The notes under the pieces are model-generated. The model was not told the origin of the DNA and made no database searches. It saw only the letters and a list, made by a program, of their open reading frames with translations. This document shows positions 32,994 through 43,589 of a stretch of 64,000 nucleotides of DNA, one piece after another. The stretch is from Serripes groenlandicus (taxonomy: Eukaryota > Mollusca > Bivalvia > Cardiida > Cardiidae): positions 8,520,616 through 8,584,615 of the forward strand of contig JASEVX010000005.1 of the NCBI GenBank assembly GCA_031761405.1, read 5' to 3'. A program made the translations under genes and the position numbers. Position 1 is the stretch's first letter, and every line of letters starts with the position of its first letter.

Positions 32994-33222
32994 TTAACCC
33001 TTTTCTACATACAGCAAATCTGCAGCTGACGACTTTGAAAACATCTAGGCAAAACATGGATAATCTAAATAAAGGAATGCGTAATTACTGAAAAAAAAGT
33101 TAAAACATTGTGACAAAAGGAGAAATTGCTAATTTTGAGTAATTTCTTCTTTTGTCACAATGATATCAAAAGTCGTCTGCGGCGGAGGCGTCAGAAAGCG
33201 TCTATATGAGGGAAAGCGTTAA
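32994..33222 (-). mobile_element. Family A MITE
   Basis: TTAACCCTTTTCTACATACA to TATGAGGGAAAGCGTTAA, TTAA at both ends, hairpin around GAAATTGCTAATTTTGAGTA. Confidence 0.9.
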
Positions 33223-33548
33223 TCTAAAGTTAATAGGGTAAGTCGTTGTTTGCCTGAGTGTATCAGTAGACTTATAGAAAGCAATCTGACTGAAGTAGTA
33301 ACTGACCCACACACGCACACTACCAAAACTCCATTAGCCTGTCGGGTGAAATGCTGTCAAATTGATGTGAAGCAATTAACAATTCTTTAATTCAACTTTC
33401 TTCTTATCACGTGTCATTCACGTTGTTCAGATTTATAGAAACGTCATAGGCTAACACCCCCCTTTAAGAGAAAATGTTAAGTTACACACTTTTATAATGA
33501 AGGTAAATCTAGATATATTATCAATGAACAGGTTGTTTTACCTTATAT
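33223..33548. other. No feature recognised
   Basis: No repeat family or coding signal seen. Confidence 0.4.
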
Positions 33549-33777
33549 AAAAGGGGCCGTTTAAACGCACCTTCCCCTCAGAAAATAAGCATAGTTTTTC
33601 CCCTAAAAATATAAATTCCCCTTCGAATCAATCAAGACAAGATGTGAATGTCTTCAAGTTAATTGTTGACAAAGCAAAAAATGTAAAACAAGAAACCATT
33701 AGTAGAAATCGGTACAATTTCCCCCCTATTTTTTACTAAACGCAGCGAAATATTCTCCTTCTCAAAGGCCCCTTTTT
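33549..33777. mobile_element. Possible short inverted-repeat element R7
   Basis: AAAAGGGGCCGTTT at the left and AAAGGCCCCTTTTT at the right are inverted ends of a 229-bp segment with internal TTCCCCT runs. No certain target duplication. Confidence 0.45.
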
Positions 33778-34036
33778 CAGAAAAAAACACCCTGATGACT
33801 TAATCAACGTTGTCAGGCGTATTGACACTAACAGCTAACGTCAATTTTGTTTTTATTGTACTTCTTAGTTTAAGTAAAATAAAGGAGACACGATACTATC
33901 AATATTACTTTTTGTTGTAGGAAGTAAAGATGCTAACAACAGTTGAAAAGTTAAATATTTTGCAGCGTTTCGGGAGTTTTCAAACAAACAAAATTAACGA
34001 CGCAGACGAAGTCAATCTGCGTTGACCGCTAGTATC

Positions 34037-34130
34037 TTAACCCTTTCCCTCATATAGCGGCTTTCTGACGCATCTGCAGCAGACGGCTTTTTGAAAACAT
34101 AGTGACAATAGATGAAATTGCTCAAAATGT
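34037..34130 (+). mobile_element. Family A MITE, left end only
   Basis: TTAACCCTTTCCCTCATATA through GAAATTGCTCAAAATG, then an abrupt change to unrelated sequence. A 94-bp fragment. Confidence 0.88.
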
Positions 34131-34438
34131 CCGATAGACTGGAAACCGTACATTCATTTGAATAGTTCAGAGAAACATGCATTAACATTATATGCACACA
34201 TTATCCCATCTCTCTGATCCTGACACCAAGTAATGCTTAGTTCGTGATAAATTGCTACATAAAGAGAGATTTCAGCTATTGAATGACGATATTGTAATGA
34301 TACTTTATACTCGACGATGTTAGTACAACACGATTAGTATCACTCCAGCTTTACATATTTGACAACAGATCTATATCTGTTTATCTTAGATCGTAATAAC
34401 CCAAATCAAACAGTTCGAAAATACAACAGATTAACTGA

Positions 34439-34668
34439 TTAACCCTTTCCCTCATATAGACGCTTTCTGACGATTCTGCAGCAGACGGCTTTTTGAAAAC
34501 ATAGTGATAAAAGAAGAAATTGCTCAAAACGAGCATTTTCTCCTTTTGCCACAATGTTTTCCACTTTTAGTCATAGGTTATCCATTCAACTATAGTGATT
34601 TTATATTTTATTAAAAAATATGTTCAAAGTCGTCTGCTGCAGAATTGTTGTATGAGGGAAAGGGTTAA
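34439..34668 (+). mobile_element. Family A MITE, near-intact
   Basis: TTAA-bounded 230 bp, CCCTTTCCCTCATATAGACG to TGTATGAGGGAAAGGGTTAA. The core is the GCTC/GAGC hairpin form. Confidence 0.93.
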
Positions 34669-34931
34669 GTTACCCTCACACCCTTATTACTGATAAAGAC
34701 GACGTCAGACGTCATTTGTAGCAAACGGCTTTTTAAAAGTGCTAGAAAAAAGTAATACTATAGAAATAGGGCATTATTTTCGCCACATATACGTCATCAC
34801 AATACTGTACACGTATCTGCTTTCTCCTCAGACGTTTCCAAAGCAGACGACTATACATTCAAAACATCAGGTAAATGATTCATCATTTTCCATGGTAATA
34901 CTGATATGCATCTACTGTAACCGTTTTCACC

Positions 34932-35104
34932 AGACAGACACTTTATAAATGCATTTGCAGCAGACGACTTTTGAAAACATTGTGACAAAATGAGAAATTG
35001 CTAAAAACAAGTAGTTATTCCTTCATTTGTGGAGTTTTCGTATTTTGCCAATATGTTTCTAAAAGTCGTCTGCTGCAGATTTGTTGTATGTGGGAAAGTA
35101 TTAA
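34932..35104 (+). mobile_element. Family A, decayed
   Basis: AGACACTTTATAAATGCA, TTGCAGCAGACGACTTTTGA, ACATTGTGACAAAATGAGAA, AAGTCGTCTGCTGCAGATTT and GTATGTGGGAAAGTATTAA. The interval 34669-34931 also holds scattered family traces (GTCAGACGTC, GCAAACGGCTTTTTAAAAGT). Confidence 0.75.
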
Positions 35105-35150
35105 CGTTATACTTGCATCTTTATTGAATTAACACTTTGACCTTCATAGA

Positions 35151-35397
35151 ACTCTTCCCAGTCCCCAGATACAACAATTATGCAGCAGACGACTTTGAAA
35201 ACATCTAGACTAAAAATATTGAAAATCAAAGCAGATTTATTGTTTTACTATCGAAAAGCGTTGGAAAAAAAACCCACCATTGTTGCAAATGGAGATATAG
35301 ATCCTTACGTGCAATGTCTCCCTTAGCCACAATGTTTTTAAATAAATCGCCTTCTGCAATGATGTACGAAAGCGTTTGTATGTGAGAACAAAGTTAA
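35151..35397 (-). mobile_element. Family A, decayed
   Basis: ACAACAATTATGCAGCAGAC, GACTTTGAAAACATC, a core around TACGTGCAATGTCTCCCTTA, and GAAAGCGTTTGTATGTGAGA near the right end. Confidence 0.7.
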
Positions 35398-35694
35398 GAG
35401 TCTTTTGCTTTGAAAGTATATAAGGAAAGTACGAAACACACATTCACTATTCGAAGTGTGATTTGTAAACAGAACATAGTGGGAAACGGAGGAAAACAGT
35501 TTCCCTTTTACACAATACTACCATGCTGTATAACGTGTCCAAAACAAGACTGACCAAAGGGAAAGAGGTAATTTCTCGATATTGATAAAGCATATGTATA
35601 CACCGTGGCAACATATCTGATCCATGAGCGTTCTAGAAAATATGTGATTGGTACATGTATACCAGCATATACGCTTCGCTCTTGAATACCGCCG

Positions 35695-35918
35695 ACCCCT
35701 AAATATAGACGCTTTCTGACGCCTCTGCAGCAGACGTCTTTTTGAAAACATAGTAACAAAAGAAGAAATTGCACAAAACGTGCAATTTCTCCTTTTGTCA
35801 CAATGTTTTCCACTTTTCGTCATAGGTTATCCATTCAATTATAGGGATTTTCTATTGTTTGACGAAATATGTTCAAAGTCGTCTGCTAGCAGATTTGTCG
35901 TGTGAGGGAAAGGGTTAA
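35695..35918 (+). mobile_element. Family A MITE, left end clipped
   Basis: Starts ACCCCTAAATATAGACGCTT without the usual CCCTTTCCCTC and ends GTGAGGGAAAGGGTTAA. The rest is close to consensus with the GCAC/GTGC core. Overlapping minus-strand ORFs here read through transposon sequence. Confidence 0.9.
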
Positions 35919-36405
35919 ACTTACCTTGTAATTATACTGTTTAAATCCCCAAATCGACACATACATCCAAATGAATTCCACAATTCCAATGGGCGTGACA
36001 GGGTGAGGACCCGAAGTTTAGGCTATTTACCAAACGATTTTACCGCTCCTGCCCGACATCGTTGGTCCGTTTCCACCACTGACACCCAGTCAACTGGCAG
36101 ACGATAGATGCAAACAGTACCCTAGAATTCTCACGATTAGCGAGATTAAACGAGATAATGCCAGTCGAGTCATCCACAAGTCGACCAATATGATTTCTCT
36201 AAGGACTTCTCTAGATGTTAAGTTATTAAACAGACCTAGCTAAGCCATGTTATGAAAGGTACTAACGTGTTTACGGTCCTAATACATCATGCTAGATTAT
36301 GTTGAGGGAATTGTCTTTACATACCCACATCGTACAGGCAGTACTTTACACAGCTTTAGTTCTGCAGTGCATTTCGCCATACTAGATCTTTTGCAAATTT
36401 AAATT
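35919..36405. other. No feature recognised
   Basis: No repeat family or coding signal seen between two family A copies. Confidence 0.4.
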
Positions 36406-36635
36406 TTAACCCTTTCCCTCATACGACAATTCTGCAGCAGACGACTTGGAACATATTTTGTCAAAACATGGAATATCTCTATAATTGAATGGATAACCTA
36501 TGACTAAAAGTGGAAAACATTGTGGCAAAAGGAGAAATTGCTCGTTCTGAGCAATTTCTTCTTTTGTCACTATGTTTTCAAAAAGCCATCTGCTGCAGAG
36601 GCGTCAGAAAGCGTCTATATGAGGGAAAGGGTTAA
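36406..36635 (-). mobile_element. Family A MITE, near-intact
   Basis: TTAA-bounded 230 bp, TTAACCCTTTCCCTCATACG to TATGAGGGAAAGGGTTAA, core GAAATTGCTCGTTCTGAGCA. Confidence 0.93.
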
Positions 36636-36724
36636 TTACATGTGGTGGTAAATAATAATTTTGATCGAATGAAGTAAGGCAGATACTCGATTGAACGTCA
36701 CGCAATCTTGGACGAGTAATTATT

Positions 36725-36850
36725 GAATACATTTGAAAAGAATTGTGAAAAAAGGAGAAATGGCTCAATATCAGCACTTTTTCCTTTCGCATCAATGTTT
36801 TAAAAAGTCAACTGCTTTAGTTGTTTCAAAATGCATCTACATATAGAATA
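36725..36850 (-). mobile_element. Family A, decayed fragment
   Basis: AATTGTGAAAAAAGGAGAAA, GGCTCAATATCAGCAC, CATCAATGTTTTAAAAAGTC and AAAATGCATCTACATATAG follow minus order. Confidence 0.6.
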
Positions 36851-37442
36851 GTGCGTTTGGCAGTATAAGGATTTATAAATACAGTTTCATATATTGAGAT
36901 ACTGTTAATATGCAGGTTTACTGTTCAATGCAATTTATAGGTGGGTTTTTCTTGTATTTTGAATATTCAGATTCGTTTAATATTCAATTTTAATATACAT
37001 TTAGAAGTGCAATCATGTTTTAGACCTTCATCTTTGTTTATTAGAATCTAAATTATGAGCGTTACCTAAACACATGTGCATGAATTTAATATCTACTGTA
37101 TTTCTCCGATCAATTAAGTAGAAATATACATGGACATCTGGTCGATTGTCTTGTTATAATGTTGTAACAGGTAATCTTACAGAACATTTTATTTCTGGAG
37201 TGTCGATATCAATCCATGGCTCTTGTACGAATCTGAAAACGGTATATGCATCTATCGGAACTGCTTATACTATCAGCGACAATTCGACAACATCATCGCA
37301 TCGCGAGGAAATGTGTAAGTAGTGAAGTGAAACGAGTTATGTTTAGGTTTAATACCCAGTAATATTGGTATGATACAGTTCCCTGTCCACAAGGGTAGAC
37401 CCGTACCACGGTCTGATAGAACAACAGATAACCTACTTAATG
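36851..37442. other. No feature recognised
   Basis: No repeat family or coding signal seen before the 87-bp array. Confidence 0.4.
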
Positions 37443-38424
37443 CATAAATAAACATTACGGCTACGCTTGAATTGTATTAGTGTTTGTTTATAAACAATGG
37501 AAACCATAATTATGTGTTGCACATCTATACATAAACAAACATTACGGTTACGCTTGAATTGTATTAGTGTTTGTTTATAAACAATGGAAACCATAATAAT
37601 GTGTTGCACATCTATACATAAACAAACATTACGGTTACGCTTGAAATGTATTAGTGTTTGTTTATAAACAATGGAAACCATAAGTATGTGTTGCACATCT
37701 ATACATAAACAAACATTACGGTTACGCTTGAATTGTATTAGTGTTTGTTTATAAACAATGGAAACCATAATTATGTGTTGCACATCTATACATAAAAAAA
37801 CATTACGGTTACCCTTGAATTGTATTAGTGTTTGTTTATAAACAATGGAAACCATAATTATGTGTTGCACATCTATACATAAACAAACATTACGGTTACG
37901 CTTGAATTGTATTAGTGTTTGTTTATAAACAATGGAAACCATAATAATGTGTTGCACATCTATACATAAACAAACATTACGGTTACGCTTGAAATGTATT
38001 AGTGTTTGTTTATAAACAATGGAAACCATAAGTATGTGTTGCACATCTATACATAAACAAACATTACGGTTACGCTTGAATTGTATTAGTGTTTGTTTAT
38101 AAACAATGGAAACCATAATTATGTGTTGCACATCTATACATAAAAAAACATTACGGTTACCCTTGAATTGTATTAGTGTTTGTTTATAAACAATGGAAAC
38201 CATAATTATGTGTTGCACATCTATACATAAACAAACATTACAGTTACGCTTGAATTGTATTAGTGTTTGTTTATAAACAATGGAAACCATAATTATGTGT
38301 TGCACATCTATACATAAACAAACATTACAGTTACGCTTAAATTGTATTAGTGTTTGTTTATAAACAATGGAAACCATAATTATGTGTTGCACATCTATAC
38401 ATAAACAAACATTACGGTTACGCT
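37443..38424. repeat. 87-bp satellite array with 348-bp higher-order repeat
   Basis: About 11.3 copies of an 87-bp unit (CATAAACAAACATTACGGTT, then a TTAGTGTTTGTTTATAAACA block and a TTATGTGTTGCACATC block). Each unit has the perfect 14-bp palindrome TTGTTTATAAACAA. Four-unit blocks at 37530-37877 and 37878-38225 share the same variant order and look identical. Since 87 is divisible by three and the unit lacks stops, a 319-codon minus-strand ORF runs through; it is an artefact. Confidence 0.97.
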
Positions 38425-38633
38425 GTTATATTCTATGTTTAGTCTATCCCTTCTAAAATTAAGAGGCAGTTGAAGAATCTGATTCCAAAGGCATTTGAAA
38501 ACATCGTAGGGGAAAATAGACATTGTTTGGAATGAATATAATATATCTCTTTCACAATCATTTTTCGATAGCCTCTGTGAACTATTCTTCTGGTAATTTC
38601 TTGGATTACCCACCTCGAAATCGAATGGTGTAT

Positions 38634-38859
38634 TAATCCTTTCACACAAGTAGACGCCTTTTGACGCGTCTATAGCTTATGACTTTTAAAACATTGCGAC
38701 CAAAGGAGAACTTGCTCATAATGAGACATTTCTGATCTTTCAGCAATGTTTTCCACTGTATTCAATCATTTTATTTTTATTTATTTTCCATATGTTGTCA
38801 TAGATGTTGAACAACTGCTGCAGGTTTGCTGTATGTATGAACAGGTTAGGAATCAGTTG
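38634..38859 (+). mobile_element. Family A, decayed; left arm of a large inverted structure
   Basis: CTTTCACACAAGTAGACGCC, TTTTGACGCGTCTATAGC, GGAGAACTTGCTCATAATGA, CAGCAATGTTTTCCACTGTA and TGCAGGTTTGCTGTATGTAT. From 38727 onward it is repeated inverted at 39118-39195. Confidence 0.75.
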
Positions 38860-39117
38860 GCCGTCCCGCAAAAAACCCAACATTATTGACTCTGCGTAAA
38901 GTATCGACCCGGATCAGCCTAAGCATGCCACACAGGCTTACCCGGATAGACACCTTTCGCCTCCTGTGGATTTTCTGTTTCGGGAATCATTACCCTATAC
39001 CTCTATCCCCCTGTAACGGAATGTGTCGGCCCGAATCAGTATGCACGGATTGTGCAGGCTGATCTGGGTCGATACATTACGCAGAGTCATTAATGGTTTT
39101 TCTTTCGCGGTACGGCT
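38860..39117 (+). mobile_element. Family B MITE at the centre of an inverted duplication
   Basis: GCCGTCCCGCAAAAAACCCA to TTCTTTCGCGGTACGGCT. The sequences directly outside (AGGAATCAGTTG on the left, CAACTGATTCCT on the right) are inverted copies of each other. Confidence 0.92.
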
Positions 39118-39195
39118 CAACTGATTCCTAACCTTTTGATACATACATCAAACCTGCAGAATACAGTGGAAAACATTGTTGAAAGATCAGAAATG
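39118..39195 (-). repeat. Inverted partial copy of the 38727-38859 flank
   Basis: Reverse complement of the left flank with an internal deletion of about 56 bp: CAACTGATTCCTAACC, ACATACATCAAACCTGCAG, ACAGTGGAAAACATTG and GAAAGATCAGAAATG. Confidence 0.85.
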
Positions 39196-39220
39196 TTGGT
39201 TTTCTCGCGGGATGGCTCAT
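39195..39220 (+). mobile_element. Isolated family B right end
   Basis: GTTGGTTTTCTCGCGGGATG followed by GCTCAT, the last 25 bp of family B with no internal sequence. It is joined directly to the inverted flank copy. Confidence 0.8.
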
Positions 39221-39499
39221 TTTGTGAATACAGACCCCAGTAACTTCCACTATTACCGTTTGCGAAAGTTGTTAAGGGAGCGTGTACTGGGATAACTATC
39301 CAATGAAAGTTAATCCGGATTATCTCTTGACCTTTATCTGATATCTATGACACTGTTAGATAATCAAGCCTTTTGTCACATTGACCTTGACATTAAGCGG
39401 ATATATAATTATGAACTGGGCATAGACTGGGATCAGTTCGTCTCTTATAATCTGACTAGTGAAACACTTTCTTTCCAGATGAAATGTATTAATAGGGAA

Positions 39500-39696
39500 G
39501 CCGAGTCCCGGTAACTCAGTCGGTAGCGACGCGGGCTGTCAATCCAGCTGTAACCAAAGTCAATGCGTCAAGTGTCATTCGACTTCCACAAAAGGACTAA
39601 CAGCATACTGTTTAAGAAAAAACAGTCAGTCAGTGGTTTGGGAAGACTGTTGGGACACATAGATAGGTCAACTGGCCGTCGTGATGTCACTGAAAA
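39500..39696 (+). mobile_element. SINE, internally deleted
   Basis: Head CCGAGTCCCGGTAACTCAGT and CGGTAGCGACGCGGGCTGTC as in the 5037 and 49696 copies, then a jump into the body (GTGTCATTCGACTTCC, GTGGTTTGGGAAGACTGTTG) and the 3' domain CGTCGTGATGTCACTGAAAA. Box B is lost. Confidence 0.82.
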
Positions 39697-39744
39697 TAAT
39701 AATAAATGTGCCACATAGAAAGCGAGTGCATTCATTCATTGTCA

Positions 39745-39990
39745 GCATCGGTGATGTAGTGGTTGTCATTCGTATAGAGTCCTTCGTCGGTGCGGGAAAA
39801 CGCAGGTTTAATCACCGGACAGGTTATACCAACTTCCTTTAAAGTTGTATTTTTGGCTTTACCTCTTTCGATTTTAGGTGAGCATTATACCTTTCTGACT
39901 GTTGTTGGGATAAATGGACCAGTAGTCATGGTAACTTACCAACGATGCGCAGTGATGTAACTGAAACAGCGGTAAAGCACCATACACAAA
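39745..39990 (+). mobile_element. tRNA-derived SINE of the 1574 type
   Basis: CATCGGTGATGTAGTGG (box A region), GGTTTAATCACCGGACAGG (decayed box B), GGGATAAATGGACCAG and GTGATGTAACTGAAACAGCG. Confidence 0.83.
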
Positions 39991-40149
39991 ACATAAACGC
40001 ATTAATTCAGTGCTAATATACACACTAGCTGTAGGTTAATATTGCGGTCTAACATGCCCGCTCTATGTCAACTTTTAACAGCAAAGGAATTACACGTGTT
40101 GAAGTTCTAGAAATATTACTTTGACTGCGGTATATTTGGAGAAGAAGAC

Positions 40150-40283
40150 AGTTGCTTTGGAAAGACTGACGAGCGGAGTTTTGCTGTTAGAAAGTCAGAC
40201 AATACATGGGTAGGTAAGGTTGCCGCCGTGCTTTGACTGCACAATTGTTTAAAACGGCATCAAACCCCAGTAAATCAACTGAA
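40150..40283 (+). mobile_element. SINE, 5'-truncated
   Basis: AGTTGCTTTGGAAAGACTG, ATACATGGGTAGGTAAGGTT, GCCGCCGTGCTTTGACTG and AAACGGCATCAAACCCCAGT with an AAATCAA tail form the SINE 3' half. Confidence 0.75.
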
Positions 40284-40297
40284 ATAAAAACGTATAT

Positions 40298-40519
40298 GAG
40301 CTGTTGCACGAAAAAAATCAATGTATCGACCCAGATCAGCACAGTCCGCGCAGCTTAATCAGGGCCGACATATTCCGTCTCAGGGGAATAGAGGTAAACA
40401 GAAAATCTACATGAGGTGGAAAGTGTCTGTCGGGGTTAGCCTGCGCGGCATGCTTAGGCTTATCCGGGTCGACGCTTTACGCAGAGTCCACACTTATCGT
40501 TTTCTCGTGGAACGGCTCA
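40298..40519 (-). mobile_element. Family B MITE
   Basis: GAGCTGTTGCACGAAAAAAA to TTTTCTCGTGGAACGGCTCA, with CGACCCAGATCAGCACAG and GCTTATCCGGGTCGACGCTT. Several short internal deletions. Confidence 0.88.
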
Positions 40520-41149
40520 TATGCTGTTACCTAATAGAAAGTGAGGTTGACGTTATTTGATACTGATATCTTAATATACCTTTATGTTAGTTATCTTTCT
40601 AAGCGAACATAATAGATTGGTCCTGGTAGTTTTGCAACCTTTACATCATGCGTTACGAAGAATGCCAGCATCATCTGTAATGATGGTTCTACCTAACTAG
40701 TCTAAAATCAAAGCGCTGAAGAAACTAACTGTTTTTGGATACACAAAATGTTCAAAAGTTTGGCTTTGCATAGATATATTACATGGAAATAAATATGCAT
40801 TGTGAAAGAAATTGGCATGAACATTATAAGGTCGGGTGGAAGGACAAACGAAACAGGGTAACAGTCTCGATGCAAATTTGAATTGGGTATAACAACAACA
40901 TGAAACATGCATGTACACATAATATCTAATTACCAAATATCAAAATAAATGTTAAACAATAAGATAATCATCAATGACAAGACGCACCCACCTAAGTATT
41001 GAGCTTATTTGTAACAAACAAAAAATCAAAATTGATCCAAGGGTTTGACATCCTTTTTTCCAAAATATGCCCTACATTACATAATTTCAAAAAGGCACAT
41101 TTCATGTCAATTGTGGGTTGATTAAATATTTTGCAACTTCAAAACGCTT
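40520..41149. other. No feature recognised
   Basis: Two overlapping minus frames (40697-40936) have no recognisable motif. No repeat family seen. Confidence 0.4.
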
Positions 41150-41240
41150 TTTGATGTAGCTGCAGATATAGAAAACATTCCTGAAAACCTTGTGGCAAAA
41201 GAAAAGCAATTTCTCAATCATTTGTTAAGATTTAAGAAAT
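41150..41240 (-). mobile_element. Family A, strongly decayed fragment
   Basis: TGTAGCTGCAGATATAGAAA, AACCTTGTGGCAAAAGAAAA and GCAATTTCTC in minus order. Confidence 0.4.
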
Positions 41241-41774
41241 TCTTTAAAAACGTAATTACTTAAGAATTGTTTATTTATGGAACCTATATGGCAAAATAAA
41301 GATATGATATTTCGTAAGCTTTTCATACTTTGATAAACCATCACATTTATATGTAACAAGAGTACCAAGATCACCAGAGTGGTGGTATAGTAGTAAATGT
41401 GTAACTGCTTATTAGGGGATTATTCTTTATCAAGATTGAGAATGAAATTGTAAGGAGTGGACATTGTCAATGAAGCAGCATATTAGTAAATAAAATTCGT
41501 ATAATAAGGCAATCTCAACAAGCTCAGGAAAGCTCCGAATAATCATTAACTGAATAGCTGTTTTTGAAGCCAAAAACATATGTCTCCCTCATGGCAAATT
41601 GTCAATAATTGTAATAATGTTACAGGATGCTTGAATCAAATGATTTTTGTCGAAACGTGCACCCTGTACAACGTCTTAAAATGGTTAAAATTTGTGACAA
41701 GAAACTCAACAATCCTTTAAGCAGAACAAATGATAATGAGCGTACACTAACTCTAGTCAAACGACCCGTAAGCT
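41241..41774. other. No feature recognised
   Basis: No repeat family or coding signal seen downstream of the relic that follows. Confidence 0.4.
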
Positions 41775-42479
41775 CTACCTGTGCCCTTGATAATTAACTG
41801 TGGTGACAGACACATGCGCTCTGACCATCGCCACAATATGGTGAACATTTGTGGCGGGTAACTTCTGTTCTAATTGTTCTACTCGCTTTATGCAATTGTT
41901 CATTCGGGCATCTCGCGATACAGTACCAGCGGCTGAAAATTGGTGTACCTTACATTTGTTTACTTGTGACAATAAAATAGGTTTCCATTACATATGTTGG
42001 TGTGATATCCCATGTTAGTCCATCAATCGCCAATTCAATAGAGTAAGGATGCATGTTGTCAACTCGCTTACCAGCCTTCTTATCCCTACATCCAAGGCAA
42101 ATTCTTGAGAACACTTGGTACGTCATATTTTCCCCTCGATATATGCTAAAGTTAATACCCTATCAGACCAATAATCAATAGAATCACTCGACCCTTAATT
42201 GCACTGTTAAATACGACCCTTGAACTATAATGAGTACTCCCCATCCCATTATTCCGTTGAGTTGTAGTGTTGGGAGCATTTTCTTGATACGAGTATGTCC
42301 CCATTCCAGGATATGTAGCCATGGGGGTTAGTTAACCCGTAAACATAAGGGTAAGAATACAACAATGGCAACATCCCTAGCATTGGAAACTGTTGCATGG
42401 GACCATAACCATATTGCGCTTGTTTCATAGGAAATACTGCATTCCATTTCATTTTATTATGTTTGAAAAACTGTTTCAA
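41775..42479 (-). pseudogene. Frameshifted intronless coding relic, unknown protein
   Basis: Five protein-like segments follow one another on the minus strand in changing frames. (1) 42479 to about 42335, Q/Y/G/M/P-rich (QAQYGYGPMQQFPMLGMLPL). (2) About 42326 to 42210 (TYSYQENAPNTTTQRNN). (3) About 42192 to 42140 (SIDYWSDRVLTLAYIEGK). (4) About 42140 to 41966 (YQVFSRICLGCRDKKAGKR, then DGLTWDITPTYVMETY). (5) 41972 to 41775 (CIKRVEQLEQKLPATNVHH, then VRAHVSVTTVNYQGHR and a stop). Every frame change falls at a short homopolymer (C5, G3, A4, T4). No intron signal lies between segments. I do not recognise the family. A decayed retrocopy or mobile-element gene, or a real gene with base-call indels, would all fit. 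Confidence 0.45.
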
Positions 42480-42809
42480 TTCTGCTCATTTTTGAATGCA
42501 TAAAAATATATTTATATAAAAGGATTAACTAATTGTAGATCATGTTATTGATGTAAGTAAGGTAAAGGAAACTTATGGCTTACAGCACGCGACTATTTTT
42601 TACACAATGTTATTTATTTTAGACAAGGGTAATAATTCAAATAAGAGTAGTACAGATTGAGTTTTCTTTGTAATCCTGTATATTTAGACTTATACAGCAA
42701 TAGGCTTGTAAGTACTAAGATTATTGATTATATCGGAACACAGAGTTGATATCTCCCCACCAAGGTAACATTACAATGTTCAGGATATGATCAAATTTAT
42801 TTTTAAAAC
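42480..42809. other. No feature recognised
   Basis: A+T-rich sequence upstream of the minus-strand relic. No promoter or further coding segment could be recognised. Confidence 0.4.
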
Positions 42810-43428
42810 AATTGGAAAAAGTATTTGACATGCGCACTGGAATTAGGGCAAGTTCAAAAGACCATCTTTCCTCAAACTGTAAAAAACTCCCCATCACCGC
42901 TTTTGAAAACAGTTCAAATGAATTCAGTGTTTACTTAAACAAGTTAATGTCGTATTGCAAGCCTACAGGACGAGCGGGTGTCTGGGTGATGTGCAAGACA
43001 CATCATCTTGTTATGGATAATAATTGTGTAAAGTAATAGAATAATCCATTCAAGCATGTGGAAGATAAAGCCCGGACACGAAATTGCGGAAGGACAATGT
43101 TTGAGTCAAATTTTGACCATGACCTTGTTATTTTGAATAAGTGTGTGAAGTAATATCAAAATACATTCAAGCATGTGGAAGATACAGACCGGACATGAAA
43201 TTGGGGACTGACAATGTTTAAGCGCAAACTGTGACCTTGACCTTTGGAGTAGGTGGTTGGGTGATATGTATGACACTTCATCTTATCATTGAGAATTGTG
43301 TGAAGTTATATCAAAATCCATTGAAGCATGTGGAAGATACAGAGCGGACACGAAATTGTGGGAGTGACGGACGGACAGACGCGAACAAACCTATAGTCCC
43401 CAAACCGACCGGTCTCTGACATATTCAG
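42810..43428 (+). mobile_element. Family E array element
   Basis: Three units, marked by CAAGCATGTGGAAGATA-type sequence at 43051, 43168 and 43323, with GTGATGTGCAAGACACATCA and CGGACACGAAATTG blocks. A short GACGGACGGACAGACG microsatellite and TATAGTCCCCAAACCGACCG close it, much as family D closes. The two short ORFs inside are unit shadows. Confidence 0.75.
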
Positions 43429-43589
43429 GCATATTTAACATAGGAATAATTTTTCAAACCGACACATGTATTGAAATACACATATCCTTTTTCCTCAAAT
43501 TTGTCAAACATTAAGTTTAAATGAAGATGACGTATTTCATTGTTGTCTCGAAGACAAACAATCAATTGTCAACATTTTCATCTTTAACA

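Noticed and set aside
35508..35823. Two 101-codon minus ORFs
   Set aside because: They overlap a family A copy and translate transposon sequence.
37433..38392. 319-codon minus-strand ORF
   Set aside because: It is the 87-bp satellite read in a frame that lacks stops; 87 is divisible by three, so the product is a 29-residue repeat with no independent sign of coding.
40080..40220. Cysteine-containing open frame on plus with a donor-like end
   Set aside because: The sequence is the 3' half of a truncated SINE.
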